NCBI GenBank assembly: GCA_021647585.1
Contig: JAKIUK010000109.1
Span: 1-6,671, forward strand
Direction: 5' to 3'
Source: Methylococcaceae bacterium
Lineage (GTDB): Bacteria > Pseudomonadota > Gammaproteobacteria > Methylococcales > Methylomonadaceae
DNA: 6,671 bases
Under the pieces are notes generated by a model. That model was given only the letters and a program-made list of their open reading frames with translations. It did no database searches and was not told where the DNA came from. Below, piece after piece: positions 1-6,182 of this stretch. Each line of letters begins with the position of its first letter. Positions within the stretch are counted from its first letter, which is position 1. The translations under genes were made by a program, and so were the position numbers.

Positions 1-15
1 GGTACGCTTCTTCAT
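1..15 (-). CDS. 5' end of a minus-strand gene, possibly an IS transposase (partial)
   Basis: Read on the minus strand, an ATG at 15-13 opens a frame encoding MKKRT before the window ends. A strong Shine-Dalgarno sequence, GGAGG (minus strand, 30-26), lies 10 nt upstream, so this looks like a genuine start. Many IS3-type OrfA transposases begin with a similar basic MKKR-like stretch, and the neighbourhood is full of mobile elements, so a transposase is a reasonable guess. Five residues cannot prove it, and any short basic N-terminus would look the same. The start lies at the foot of a long hairpin (16-84) that would hide the ribosome binding site in transcripts entering from upstream. Confidence 0.35.
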
Positions 16-84
16 AGTGGGAACACCTCCAACGATAAGGGTTGTTTGTTTACAAACAAAAACCCTATTCTGAGGGTTCCCACT
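16..84. repeat. Long imperfect inverted repeat overlapping the ribosome binding site of the left-edge gene
   Basis: AGTGGGAAC (16-24) pairs with GTTCCCACT (76-84). After a bulged A25, CCTC (26-29) pairs with GAGG (72-75). An inner stem continues: AGGGTT (38-43) with AACCCT (61-66), and GTTTGT (44-49) with ACAAAC (52-57), around a two-base loop with an AAA bulge. In minus-strand RNA the GGAGG ribosome binding site of the gene starting at 15 lies within the outer stem. In plus-strand RNA the stem is followed by TTCTTTTT (84-91), so it could also act as an intrinsic terminator. The pairing is read directly from the sequence; the regulatory roles are inferred. Confidence 0.6.
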
Positions 85-111
85 TCTTTTTGCTGGTTCT
101 TACTATAGCTG

Positions 112-323
112 ACTAGAAAAATCAGTTGGATCACGGATTCTAGCACAACCCATTGATTTCACAGAACGAAACAGATAATTGCTCCTGCATGATCTGCATT
201 CAGTACATCCTTGTACTTCAAAAAAATACCCACCTAACCTAATGGGTGAGGCTAAGATTTTTTCAAAGTACTGTGAAACCAATGGATTGCACTATAATCT
301 CGCGCCCAACTGATCTTTCTAGG
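112..323 (-). mobile_element. Non-autonomous IS1380-like MITE, copy A (212 bp)
   Basis: This is a non-coding element with long imperfect terminal inverted repeats. Its left end reads CTAGAAAAATCAGTTGG (113-129) and its right end CAACTGATCTTTCTAGG (307-323). It is almost identical to copy B (2045-2207) in reverse orientation, with only about four substitutions outside one 49-bp length difference. That difference is a stretch at 165-214 carrying the GCTCCTGCAT core also found in copies C and D. The outermost left bases are AC instead of CC, and the flanks AGCTG and TTTAA do not form a target duplication, so the left side has been altered or rearranged. A hairpin (CCTaACC 233-239 with GGTgAGG 245-251) followed by T6 (258-263) may terminate plus-strand transcription ahead of narK. 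The strand given is relative to copy B as plus. Confidence 0.8.
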
Positions 324-515
324 TTTAAACAAGGACTTTCTTGCCATTTTTTTAAGGTTAAATTTCCACGTGCCTGTAAGGATATCAAAATGGTGCATGA
401 TTGATTAATATTGTGTGGGTTGTGCGCGCTGTTTTGGTGCAAATAAGGCAGAGGTTTTGATTCTGTAAGCGTAAATGGTCATCTTTATACATGGCATATG
501 TTTTGCTTTTCTAAA

Positions 516-521
516 TATAAT
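516..521 (+). promoter_or_regulatory. Candidate -10 element of the narK promoter
   Basis: A perfect TATAAT lies 24 nt before the narK start codon, which would give a leader of about 18 nt. No good TTGACA-like -35 element lies at the right spacing (492-499 reads TGGCATAT), so a transcription activator may be needed. I looked for an FNR-type site (TTGAT-N4-ATCAA) and a CRP-type site (TGTGA-N6-TCACA) centred near -41.5 and found no convincing match. TTGATTAATATTGT at 401-414 has only one good half-site. The rest of 324-545 shows no ORF and no other clear signal. Confidence 0.4.
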
Positions 522-545
522 GACTGTTTTTAATACGAAATAAAT

Positions 546-2012
546 ATGACTTCAAACAAGCTTAACCTATTATCCTTTTCAGGAAATATTCGAATTCTAC
601 ACCTTACCTGGTTTGCTTTTTTCATCAGTTTTATGGTCTGGTTTGCTCATGCGCCATTAATGGTAATTATTCGTGATGCCATGCATTTGACAGAGCAAGA
701 AGTCAAAATACTTTTGATTCTTAATGTTGCTTTAACTATTCCTGCACGAATTGTTGTCGGTATGCTGGTCGATAAATATGGCCCCAGGCAGATGTTTTCT
801 TCAATTCTGATATTAGGGGGGCTAATCAGTATTGGTTTTGCTTTTACTCAAACCTATCAGCAGTTGGCGATTGTACGGTTTTTGTCAGGGTTTGTGGGTG
901 CCGGTTTTGTAGTGGGGATACGGATGATTTCAGAATGGTTTCCAGCACGTCAAACAGGCATTGCACAGGGGATATATGGAGGTTGGGGTAACTTTGGTTC
1001 TGCAGGTGCTGCAATTATTTTACCTTCAGTGGCATTGTATTTCGGGGAAGAAAATGGCTGGCGTTATGCCATAGGTGCTATTGGCGTTATTGCCATCATT
1101 TATGGTTGCATTTACTATTTTAGTGTTTCCAATACACCTAAAGGATCAACCTATTTCAAGCCAAAAAAAATGGGTGCTATGGAAGTCACTAGTAAAAGTG
1201 ATTTATTGTTGTATATAGTTATGAATGCACCCATGTATCTTGCCTTGGGAATTTTGACATGGAAATTATCAGCAATAATGCAGTGGATTGAGTTACCGGT
1301 TGCTTATGCTATTTATGTCATGCTGCTATTAATATATTTGTTTCAGGTCTGGAAAATCATCCAGGTTAATAAATCAATTTTTCACACAGAAGTACCTGAA
1401 ATGCAGCGATATGCCTTTAAACAGGTTGCTATTCTTGATATCGCCTATTCATTGACATTTGGAGCAGAACTGGCTGTAGTCTCCATGTTACCACTTTATT
1501 ATGTCGATACATTTAATGTCGAGCCAATCTTGGCCGGTGTTCTTGCGGGTATTTATCCGGTGATTAATCTTTTTGCCAGGCCTGGTGGTGGCTGGCTGAG
1601 TGATAAAATCGGCCGTAAACTCACCTTAGGAATAGTGTCTGCTGGTGCCGCCGTAAGCTTTTTTATCCTGGGTAATGTAACCTCAGAATGGGCATTGGGG
1701 CTGGTAGTATTTTCTACAATTCTGGCCGGTATTTTTTCAAAAGCGGGTTCTGGAGCTGTCTATGCTATGGTCCCTTTGATTCAACGTCGTATGACCGGTC
1801 AGTTTGCAGGAATGGTCGGGGCTTTTGGCAATGTCGGTGGATTAATATTTCTTACAGTATTATCTTTTGTTTCATCCGATATTTTCTTCATGACCATATC
1901 GGCTACAGCCGTTTTTGTTTTTATCTGTGTTGTTGTTTTTCTGGATGAACCTAAAGGGCAAATGGTTGAAGTATTAGATGACGGTACTGTCGAGTTGATA
2001 GATGTTAAATAG
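546..2012 (+). CDS. narK: NarK/NasA-type nitrate/nitrite transporter (MFS)
   Basis: This is a 488-residue inner-membrane transporter of the major facilitator superfamily, nitrate/nitrite porter group, which moves nitrate in and/or nitrite out. Visible family features are the TM1 WFAHAPL stretch (32-38), RIVVGMLVDKYGPR (68-81), the GGWGNFGSAGA nitrate-signature loop (145-155), ARPGGGWLSDKIGRK (344-358) and the GAFGNVGG repeat of the signature (425-432). R68 and R345 sit where E. coli NarK has its two substrate-binding arginines, R89 and R305. A central insert (about 215-290) holds two extra hydrophobic segments, as in the longer NarK subgroup, which suggests 14 membrane spans. No strong Shine-Dalgarno sequence precedes the ATG. 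The gene stands alone between two inverted MITE copies and is convergent with a CRP-like regulator. The direction of transport cannot be told from the sequence, and the family assignment is more secure than the exact symbol. Confidence 0.87.
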   Translation: MTSNKLNLLSFSGNIRILHLTWFAFFISFMVWFAHAPLMVIIRDAMHLTEQEVKILLILNVALTIPARIVVGMLVDKYGPRQMFSSILILGGLISIGFAFTQTYQQLAIVRFLSGFVGAGFVVGIRMISEWFPARQTGIAQGIYGGWGNFGSAGAAIILPSVALYFGEENGWRYAIGAIGVIAIIYGCIYYFSVSNTPKGSTYFKPKKMGAMEVTSKSDLLLYIVMNAPMYLALGILTWKLSAIMQWIELPVAYAIYVMLLLIYLFQVWKIIQVNKSIFHTEVPEMQRYAFKQVAILDIAYSLTFGAELAVVSMLPLYYVDTFNVEPILAGVLAGIYPVINLFARPGGGWLSDKIGRKLTLGIVSAGAAVSFFILGNVTSEWALGLVVFSTILAGIFSKAGSGAVYAMVPLIQRRMTGQFAGMVGAFGNVGGLIFLTVLSFVSSDIFFMTISATAVFVFICVVVFLDEPKGQMVEVLDDGTVELIDVK

Positions 2013-2044
2013 TTTTTGTTACTGATTAGGGTAGCAGCTTTGAA

Positions 2045-2207
2045 CCTAGAAAGATCAGTTGGGCGCGAGATTATAGTGCAATCCATTGGTTTCACAGTGC
2101 TTTGAAAAAATCTTAGCCTCACCCATTCGGTTAGGTGGGCATTTTTTTGAAGTGCTGTGGAATCAATGGGTTGTGCTAGAATCCGTGATCCAACTGATTT
2201 TTCTAGG
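2045..2207 (+). mobile_element. Non-autonomous IS1380-like MITE, copy B (163 bp) with TTGAA target duplication
   Basis: The element is bounded by CCTAGAAAGATCAGTTG (2045-2061) and CAACTGATTTTTCTAGG (2191-2207). It is flanked by perfect 5-bp direct repeats, TTGAA at 2040-2044 and 2208-2212, which fix its borders. The two halves pair with each other over most of their length, so the whole element can snap back into one long imperfect hairpin. It has no ORF and must depend on a transposase supplied elsewhere. The CCTAG ends and 5-bp AT-rich duplications recall the IS1380/ISEcp1 family; this comes from memory of that family and was not searched. It lies 32 bp after the narK stop codon, in the gap between convergent genes. 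Confidence 0.88.
2116..2148 (+). terminator. Intrinsic terminator-like hairpin within MITE copy B
   Basis: GCC (2116-2118) and CACC (2120-2123) pair with GGTG (2134-2137) and GGC (2138-2140), with one bulged T. An A and a run of seven T (2142-2148) follow. An alternative pairing is CCTcACC (2117-2123) with GGTtAGG (2129-2135). In the other direction the hairpin is followed by TAAGATTTTTT, so it may work both ways between narK and the convergent regulator. No other terminator is obvious downstream of narK. Confidence 0.5.
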
Positions 2208-2329
2208 TTGAACTATTCAGTGCCTTTTCAAGAGGCGGATTGAGTGTACTGTTATTTAAAGTTTGATCAGCGCTTTGTTAATAACCATAACAAGTAATGT
2301 CCAGAAAACATTAATATCAGCGTGGGCAA

Positions 2330-3007
2330 CTACCAGGAAGCAGGTAGTTTACGTTCAATCCTAAGCGTTTTTTCTTTGATGACTATATAGCCACCTTTGG
2401 TCAGTTCCTTCATGATTTTATTAATCATTTCCCGTGAAGACCCCACCATATTGGCTAGTTCCTGCTGAGTAGGACGGCTATTAATGATCAAAATACCATC
2501 CTCTTTTATAGCCATGTCCTGAAGAGCCTGGATAGTTCTTTCGTAAACATTTGATAAGGCTAATTGTTTCACTTTTTCTGTCAGTCGTCTGACTGTTCCC
2601 GCCAGATCCTGGATCAAACTAAATGCCACGTCAGGATGACCAGAAAGCCATTTTTTAAAATCTGATTGTGCAATAATTGCACAGCTGGTTTTTTCAAGGG
2701 TAATAATCGAAGCAGATCTAGGTTGGTTACTGAGTAATGCTAACTCACCAAAATAGGAAACCGGGGTTTGAATTAACAGAGTGACTTCCTTGCCTTGTGC
2801 ATCACTGGAAAAAGCACGGATTTTGCCTGATAGTAATATATATAGTGAATTTGTTTCATCGCCCTCAGTAATAATAAAAGAATTTTTGGGAAATGTATTT
2901 TGTTTAGCAAGTGATGCTAGCCCGAGTAATGTTTGATCTGGTAAATCAGATAGAAAAGGAATTTCTTTAAGACCTGAGAAAACTTCTTGCTGCATGCTGT
3001 GATCCAT
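2330..3007 (-). CDS. CRP/FNR-family transcriptional regulator, CRP-like
   Basis: This is a 225-residue cytoplasmic DNA-binding regulator. Residues about 15-130 form a cyclic-nucleotide-binding fold. Its phosphate-binding cassette reads GELALLSNQPRSAS (87-100), keeping the GEL and RSA residues that hold cAMP in E. coli CRP. A dimerisation helix follows (about 131-160). The C-terminal winged helix-turn-helix is TQQELANMVGSSREMINKIM (180-199). Its recognition helix keeps the R-E pair (R192, E193) that reads TGTGA half-sites in CRP, while the later CRP Arg185 is Lys197 here. There is no N-terminal cysteine cluster (only Cys109), so an FNR-type iron-sulfur sensor is unlikely. The start at 3007 lacks a clear ribosome binding site, and Met5 is an alternative. 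It is convergent with narK, so regulation of that gene is plausible but unproven. Confidence 0.85.
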   Translation of the reverse strand: MDHSMQQEVFSGLKEIPFLSDLPDQTLLGLASLAKQNTFPKNSFIITEGDETNSLYILLSGKIRAFSSDAQGKEVTLLIQTPVSYFGELALLSNQPRSASIITLEKTSCAIIAQSDFKKWLSGHPDVAFSLIQDLAGTVRRLTEKVKQLALSNVYERTIQALQDMAIKEDGILIINSRPTQQELANMVGSSREMINKIMKELTKGGYIVIKEKTLRIERKLPASW

Positions 3008-3031
3008 TAATACAGTTGGATGGTAAGAAAA

Positions 3032-3037
3032 ATTATA
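3032..3037 (-). promoter_or_regulatory. Candidate -10 element of the CRP-like regulator promoter
   Basis: On the minus strand this reads TATAAT, within GGTATATAAT, 24 nt upstream of the start codon. The stretch 17 nt further upstream (3055-3060) reads TTTCTG, a poor -35. The rest of the 3008-3253 divergent gap is AT-rich without an ORF. It contains a perfect TTGACA on the plus strand (3175-3180), but the nearest -10-like sequence, TATAAC at 3193-3198, is only 12 nt away, too short for a standard promoter. Confidence 0.35.
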
Positions 3038-3253
3038 TACCCATTTTTGTATGACAGAAAGAATTGTTTTATTGCCAGGTGTATGATCTTGTATATGTGG
3101 CTAAGCTCTTACTATGGTATATATAGCAAATGTGGTGCAAAAAGGTTTAAACTGAGTATTCTGAATTTCAGTTTTTGACATTATTCAATCAATATAACAG
3201 GGGTTTCCATCTCCCTAAAACTTAAAAAACACAATTTTTACAATAAATTACTA

Positions 3254-3673
3254 ATGCTAAAATATATTTTCATAGTTTTAACCTTGTTAGTGTGTTTGTT
3301 TATAGGTTGGTATTTTTCTTTGGTATTTAATGAGTCTTTGTACTTTCAAAAGAACTCTTTGAAATACTATATGCTTATCCCTGATGAATTACGGGAGATA
3401 CCATTATTTAATAACAAGGAAGAAGCTTATTATTATAGTTCTGGAGATGGCGCAACAACGGGTAGAACGGCCGTTAGTTACAACTCTATTTTAGAGAAAG
3501 ATAAAATAATAGAAAAATACAGTTTGTATTTCAAAAAACAAAAAGGCACCTTGAATATGACTGAAAATGGTAGTATTAAGTTTAAGTTTCCAGAAAAAAA
3601 AGGAATTATGAAAATAGAAATCAAAAAAGATGCACCTGGAAACAAGGTTACAATTGAAAATTTTAGTGAATAA
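3254..3673 (+). CDS. Small membrane-anchored protein of unknown function
   Basis: I do not recognise this 139-residue protein. Residues 4-25 (from YIFIVL to SLVF) form one hydrophobic segment next to a single basic residue, Lys3, consistent with a signal anchor or uncleaved signal peptide. The remaining roughly 110 residues are polar and lysine-rich with alternating beta-like stretches, and would probably lie in the periplasm. A notable patch is YYYSSGDGATTGRTAVSY (59-76). There is no lipobox with a usable cysteine; Cys14 lies inside the hydrophobic core. No clear Shine-Dalgarno sequence precedes the ATG. The stop codon is 2 nt from the GTG start of the next gene, so the two are almost certainly co-transcribed and translation may be coupled. 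Codons are strongly A/T-biased, more so than in narK by eye, which suggests horizontal acquisition. Confidence 0.7.
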   Translation: MLKYIFIVLTLLVCLFIGWYFSLVFNESLYFQKNSLKYYMLIPDELREIPLFNNKEEAYYYSSGDGATTGRTAVSYNSILEKDKIIEKYSLYFKKQKGTLNMTENGSIKFKFPEKKGIMKIEIKKDAPGNKVTIENFSE

Positions 3674-3675
3674 AA

Positions 3676-4500
3676 GTGTCTAGCAGAGAAGATATTCTAA
3701 ATGATAGACTTATTTACACCTGCAATTGCGGGTGGGTCGATAAAAACCATATGGAAGATCCATCCACTCGTCCACATGTTGGTGCTAAAAACTTATGGAA
3801 ACAGCTTAATGATAATGAACCATCAGCAATGATGTCTAGAACATGCTTAGCTACAAATGGCTTGATGGGGGCGTATGCATACACGATTGAACAGCAAGCT
3901 ACTTTTCCTGATGGTAGCAAGGGTTATAAAGTAACCTATAAGCAGGATATGGGGAATAAATATTTTAAAACAGGTGTAAGTCGTTCATATTTAGTTAGAT
4001 ATCATTTAACAAATGAGCAAAAAAAATCAGTTGCGCTAGCTATTTTTATGGAAGTATCACGGCTATTTGAAAGTCACCAGGATAGTTTTCCTTGGACAGT
4101 CATCACAAATAGTGGATATAGTGCAGAAGATTTAGTTTCAAATTTATTAGGGTTTTACATCGCAATTGGAGAATATTCAAAGGAAAAGGTGCTTAAAATG
4201 TGCCATCCAGTATCGAAAGATACATCATTAAAAATTTGGGATAGGGATGGCTCTGTCGAGAATATAAAAAATAAGAAATTTAATCCGGCATTTAGTAAAA
4301 ACACAACCAATTCAGATGAAGTTGTTGATACAGGTAATTCATGTAGTACTGATGCGTGTCATTCAGAACAAAAAAAGTTCCCCCCAGGGTTTAAGAAAAT
4401 AACCCCCTCAAAGAAAGGAAAATATCATATGGACTTTCCTAAATTAGGTGGTAGTTCTTGTTACAGGGCAGGAAGAAGCTATAAAAATCCAGTTTTTTAA
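3676..4500 (+). CDS. Uncharacterised protein with CNCGWVDKNH and SAEDLVSNLLGFY motifs (DUF4056-like?)
   Basis: This 274-residue protein has no signal peptide or membrane segment that I can see. The GTG start is supported because an in-frame stop (3667-3669) lies just upstream, and the next ATG (Met26) would remove the striking CNCGWVDKNHM motif (16-26). Other conserved-looking blocks are RPHVGAKNLWKQL (32-44), ALAIFMEVSRLFESHQ (120-135) and SAEDLVSNLLGFYIAIG (149-165). I have a weak memory of such Cys-Gly-Trp-x-Asp...His and AEDLxSNLxGFY patterns in DUF4056-like proteins of unknown function; this was not checked. The C-terminal third is polar, with Cys223, Cys228 and Cys262, and could be a separate region. 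The Asp22/His25 pair and Cys16/Cys18 could form a metal site or active site, but that is speculation. It forms a tight pair with the membrane-anchored gene before it. Confidence 0.75.
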   Translation: MSSREDILNDRLIYTCNCGWVDKNHMEDPSTRPHVGAKNLWKQLNDNEPSAMMSRTCLATNGLMGAYAYTIEQQATFPDGSKGYKVTYKQDMGNKYFKTGVSRSYLVRYHLTNEQKKSVALAIFMEVSRLFESHQDSFPWTVITNSGYSAEDLVSNLLGFYIAIGEYSKEKVLKMCHPVSKDTSLKIWDRDGSVENIKNKKFNPAFSKNTTNSDEVVDTGNSCSTDACHSEQKKFPPGFKKITPSKKGKYHMDFPKLGGSSCYRAGRSYKNPVF

Positions 4501-4574
4501 TGGTAATCATTTCTAAGTACAGAGCCTTGGTTATGGTCTGTGGATGTAGCTCTGAAAAGCTTGCGTGCTTTAAT

Positions 4575-4863
4575 CCTAGATAAATCAGTTGATCGCTTAA
4601 TATGACTTAAACTATTGAATAGAGTATAAAACTAAGATTATTAGCACTTACCGGTTGGGTGAGAGATATCTGCATCACAGTTTTGTGAAGAAATCTGGAC
4701 GAAAAACTCTGCAGAATAACTCTCGATAAGCACTATGGCCATTATCTTCGAGCGATTCTATGTCTTTAAAATACAGGGAAGTATTGAATGTCGAAAATGC
4801 AGGAGCAATTTTCTACCACGCCCAGATTTTCCACAAAATCCGTGCTCAACTGATTTTTCTAGG
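4575..4863 (-). mobile_element. Non-autonomous IS1380-like MITE, copy C (289 bp) with TTAAT target duplication
   Basis: The ends are CCTAGATAAATCAGTTG (4575-4591) and CAACTGATTTTTCTAGG (4847-4863), flanked by perfect TTAAT duplications at 4570-4574 and 4864-4868. The right duplication contains the stop codon of the neighbouring DUF302 gene. Inside lies a second inverted repeat, TTTTGTGAAGAAATCTGGAC (4681-4700) against CGCCCAGATTTTCCACAAAA (4819-4838). It encloses the GCTCCTGCAT core shared with copies A and D. The outer segment 4575-4680 contains ACCGGTTGGGTGAG, a diverged version of the central hairpin of A and B. Copy C therefore looks like a compound of two modules. No ORF is present. This element fills nearly the whole gap between 4500 and 4864. 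Confidence 0.86.
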
Positions 4864-5700
4864 TTAATTCTTCGCACCAGCATTAGCTAATTGTATCAAT
4901 CGATTATCAATATTATCTAACATTCCATCCAGTCCTTGTAAGTTGTGGCGTTTACCCAAAAATTTTGGATTATTATAAGAAATATGTACTTGATCTTCGT
5001 GATCATTCCATACCAGAAACTTTAGTGGTAAATCCAGGCCGATTGATTGCTGATTTTGCATTAATCGTGTACCAATGGTGGGGTTACCAAAAATCAATAA
5101 TTGAGAAGAGCCACTATCAGAGAGTTTTGTGTAATCAAAGATAAAGGGAATGGAAAAGCCATTATACTGCAAAATAGTCTTCAGTTTTTCGACGGTTACT
5201 TCTACTGAATGTTCAGATTCTATAGTTATTAACCCATGATCCAATTGGCCAAACTGACTTAGCCTTTTGTTCAAGCGGGAAAGTAACTGATCTCTGGCCC
5301 TAATGCCATGACGATCAGAAATATAACCCGCTGAGTTATATATTAATTGGGTGCTACCTGTTTCGGGTTCTTCATAGACCAAAATTTTTAATGGTAAATC
5401 TATTGAAACTGTAGCGCTTCTGTGTAATAGTTTTTTTTCAAGCTGATGATCACGAAACAAAATTAATTGTGAGGGGGCTAACTCCAGTCCAACTTTTGTG
5501 GCATTGGCAGCATGGTCAATAACACCTAAGATCTCCAGGCCCTGGTCTTTTAAGGTGTTTTTGATCAAATCAACTGTTTCTGGTACTGAGGCAAAAGTGG
5601 TAATTGAAAAATCATTTTCGTCAAGATAGAACGAGTCAGCAGTAGCGATTGATCCCCAACTGAGTGAAAATGTAAATAATAACGCTTGTAATCTAATCAT
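4864..5700 (-). CDS. Secreted tandem DUF302 protein
   Basis: This is a periplasmic protein of 278 residues when started at the ATG at 5700. That start has AAAGAG 7 nt upstream and gives a clean signal peptide: MIR, a hydrophobic core (LQALLFTFSLSW) and a cut after ATA (Ala21). The longer frame to 5757 adds 19 residues ahead of the signal sequence and lacks a ribosome binding site. Two DUF302 domains follow, about 31-132 and 157-252. Each carries the family pattern: an early amphipathic helix (VDLIKNTL; VEKLKTIL), a central LILF or LLIFG strand with a following helix, then DLPLKILV (101-108) or DLPLKFLV (223-230), and a YN residue pair (121-122; 242-243). DUF302 is uncharacterised; some members bind small ligands or sit with sulfur and heme genes. 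MITE copy C is inserted exactly at the stop codon, which the target duplication retains. Confidence 0.85.
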   Translation of the reverse strand: MIRLQALLFTFSLSWGSIATADSFYLDENDFSITTFASVPETVDLIKNTLKDQGLEILGVIDHAANATKVGLELAPSQLILFRDHQLEKKLLHRSATVSIDLPLKILVYEEPETGSTQLIYNSAGYISDRHGIRARDQLLSRLNKRLSQFGQLDHGLITIESEHSVEVTVEKLKTILQYNGFSIPFIFDYTKLSDSGSSQLLIFGNPTIGTRLMQNQQSIGLDLPLKFLVWNDHEDQVHISYNNPKFLGKRHNLQGLDGMLDNIDNRLIQLANAGAKN

Positions 5701-6012
5701 TGTGTAGCTCTTTAATAAAAAGGATAAAGGGGAGAGAAGAGTCTGTTTATTCGACATTCTAAGTAAGCTGGGTCAGTAGCATATTACGTAATCAAATGAA
5801 GAGTTACGGCTCATCCCTTTTAAAATTATATTGTTCATAATTTGCCTAATCATCAGCATAAGCAGCCATATTTAAAATGGCCGGTTATCAATATAAGATT
5901 GACAGTAAAAGCAACACTCATCAGATATAGAACGGTGAATCGTGTTCGCATAAGCAAAGTATATGTCAAATTCAGAATTTTGCACTGCAATCGTAATAAA
6001 AAATATTTTTAA
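5701..6012. other. Intergenic region upstream of the DUF302 gene
   Basis: No gene is supported here. The 19-residue upstream extension of the DUF302 frame (to 5757) is probably untranslated. Weak signals include TAATAT on the minus strand (5786-5781), a possible -10 for the DUF302 gene without a clear -35. A plus-strand TTGACA lies at 5899-5904, followed by AT-rich GATATAGA (5924-5931), a poor -10. The latter may be a relic promoter for genes once located to the right, before the rearrangements at 6180-6356. Confidence 0.3.
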
Positions 6013-6180
6013 CCTAGAAAATTCAGTTGGACATGGAATTTGTGGAAAATCTGGGCGTGGTAGAAAATTGCTCCTGCATTTTCGACATTCAATACTTCCC
6101 TGTATTTTAAAGACAAATAATCACTCGCAGATAATGGCCATAGTCCTTATCAAGAGTGATTCTGAAGAATTTTTCGTCCA
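6013..6180 (+). mobile_element. Truncated IS1380-like MITE, copy D
   Basis: The left end is CCTAGAAAATTCAGTTGG (6013-6030), preceded by TTTAA. The sequence then follows the reverse complement of copy C closely through the GCTCCTGCAT core and the CTCGCAGATAA hairpin, up to TTTTTCGTCCA ending at 6180. There homology stops abruptly. The missing remainder, including the far terminal repeat, is not found elsewhere in the window. A short frame running across this element (5963-6187) is not considered real. An internal hairpin pairs AATCACTC (6118-6125) with GAGTGATT (6154-6161) and GATAA with TTATC inside it. Confidence 0.75.
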
Positions 6181-6182
6181 AA

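Noticed and set aside
401..414. FNR-type site upstream of narK
   Set aside because: TTGAT is followed by N4 and ATTGT instead of ATCAA, and it lies over 100 nt upstream of the likely start of transcription.
1799..2122. 107-residue minus-strand frame
   Set aside because: It overlaps narK on the opposite strand and half of MITE B, so it is a shadow frame. The frames at 1688-1948 (plus) and 3714-3920 (minus) were rejected for the same reason.
112..2212. Composite transposon carrying narK between two MITE copies
   Set aside because: The outer flanks differ (AGCTG left, TTGAA right), while copy B has its own TTGAA duplication on both sides. B therefore moved alone.
3175..3198. Promoter with TTGACA and TATAAC for the 3254 gene
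   Set aside because: The spacer is only 12 nt, far from the usual 16-18, so it is not called although the -35 is perfect.
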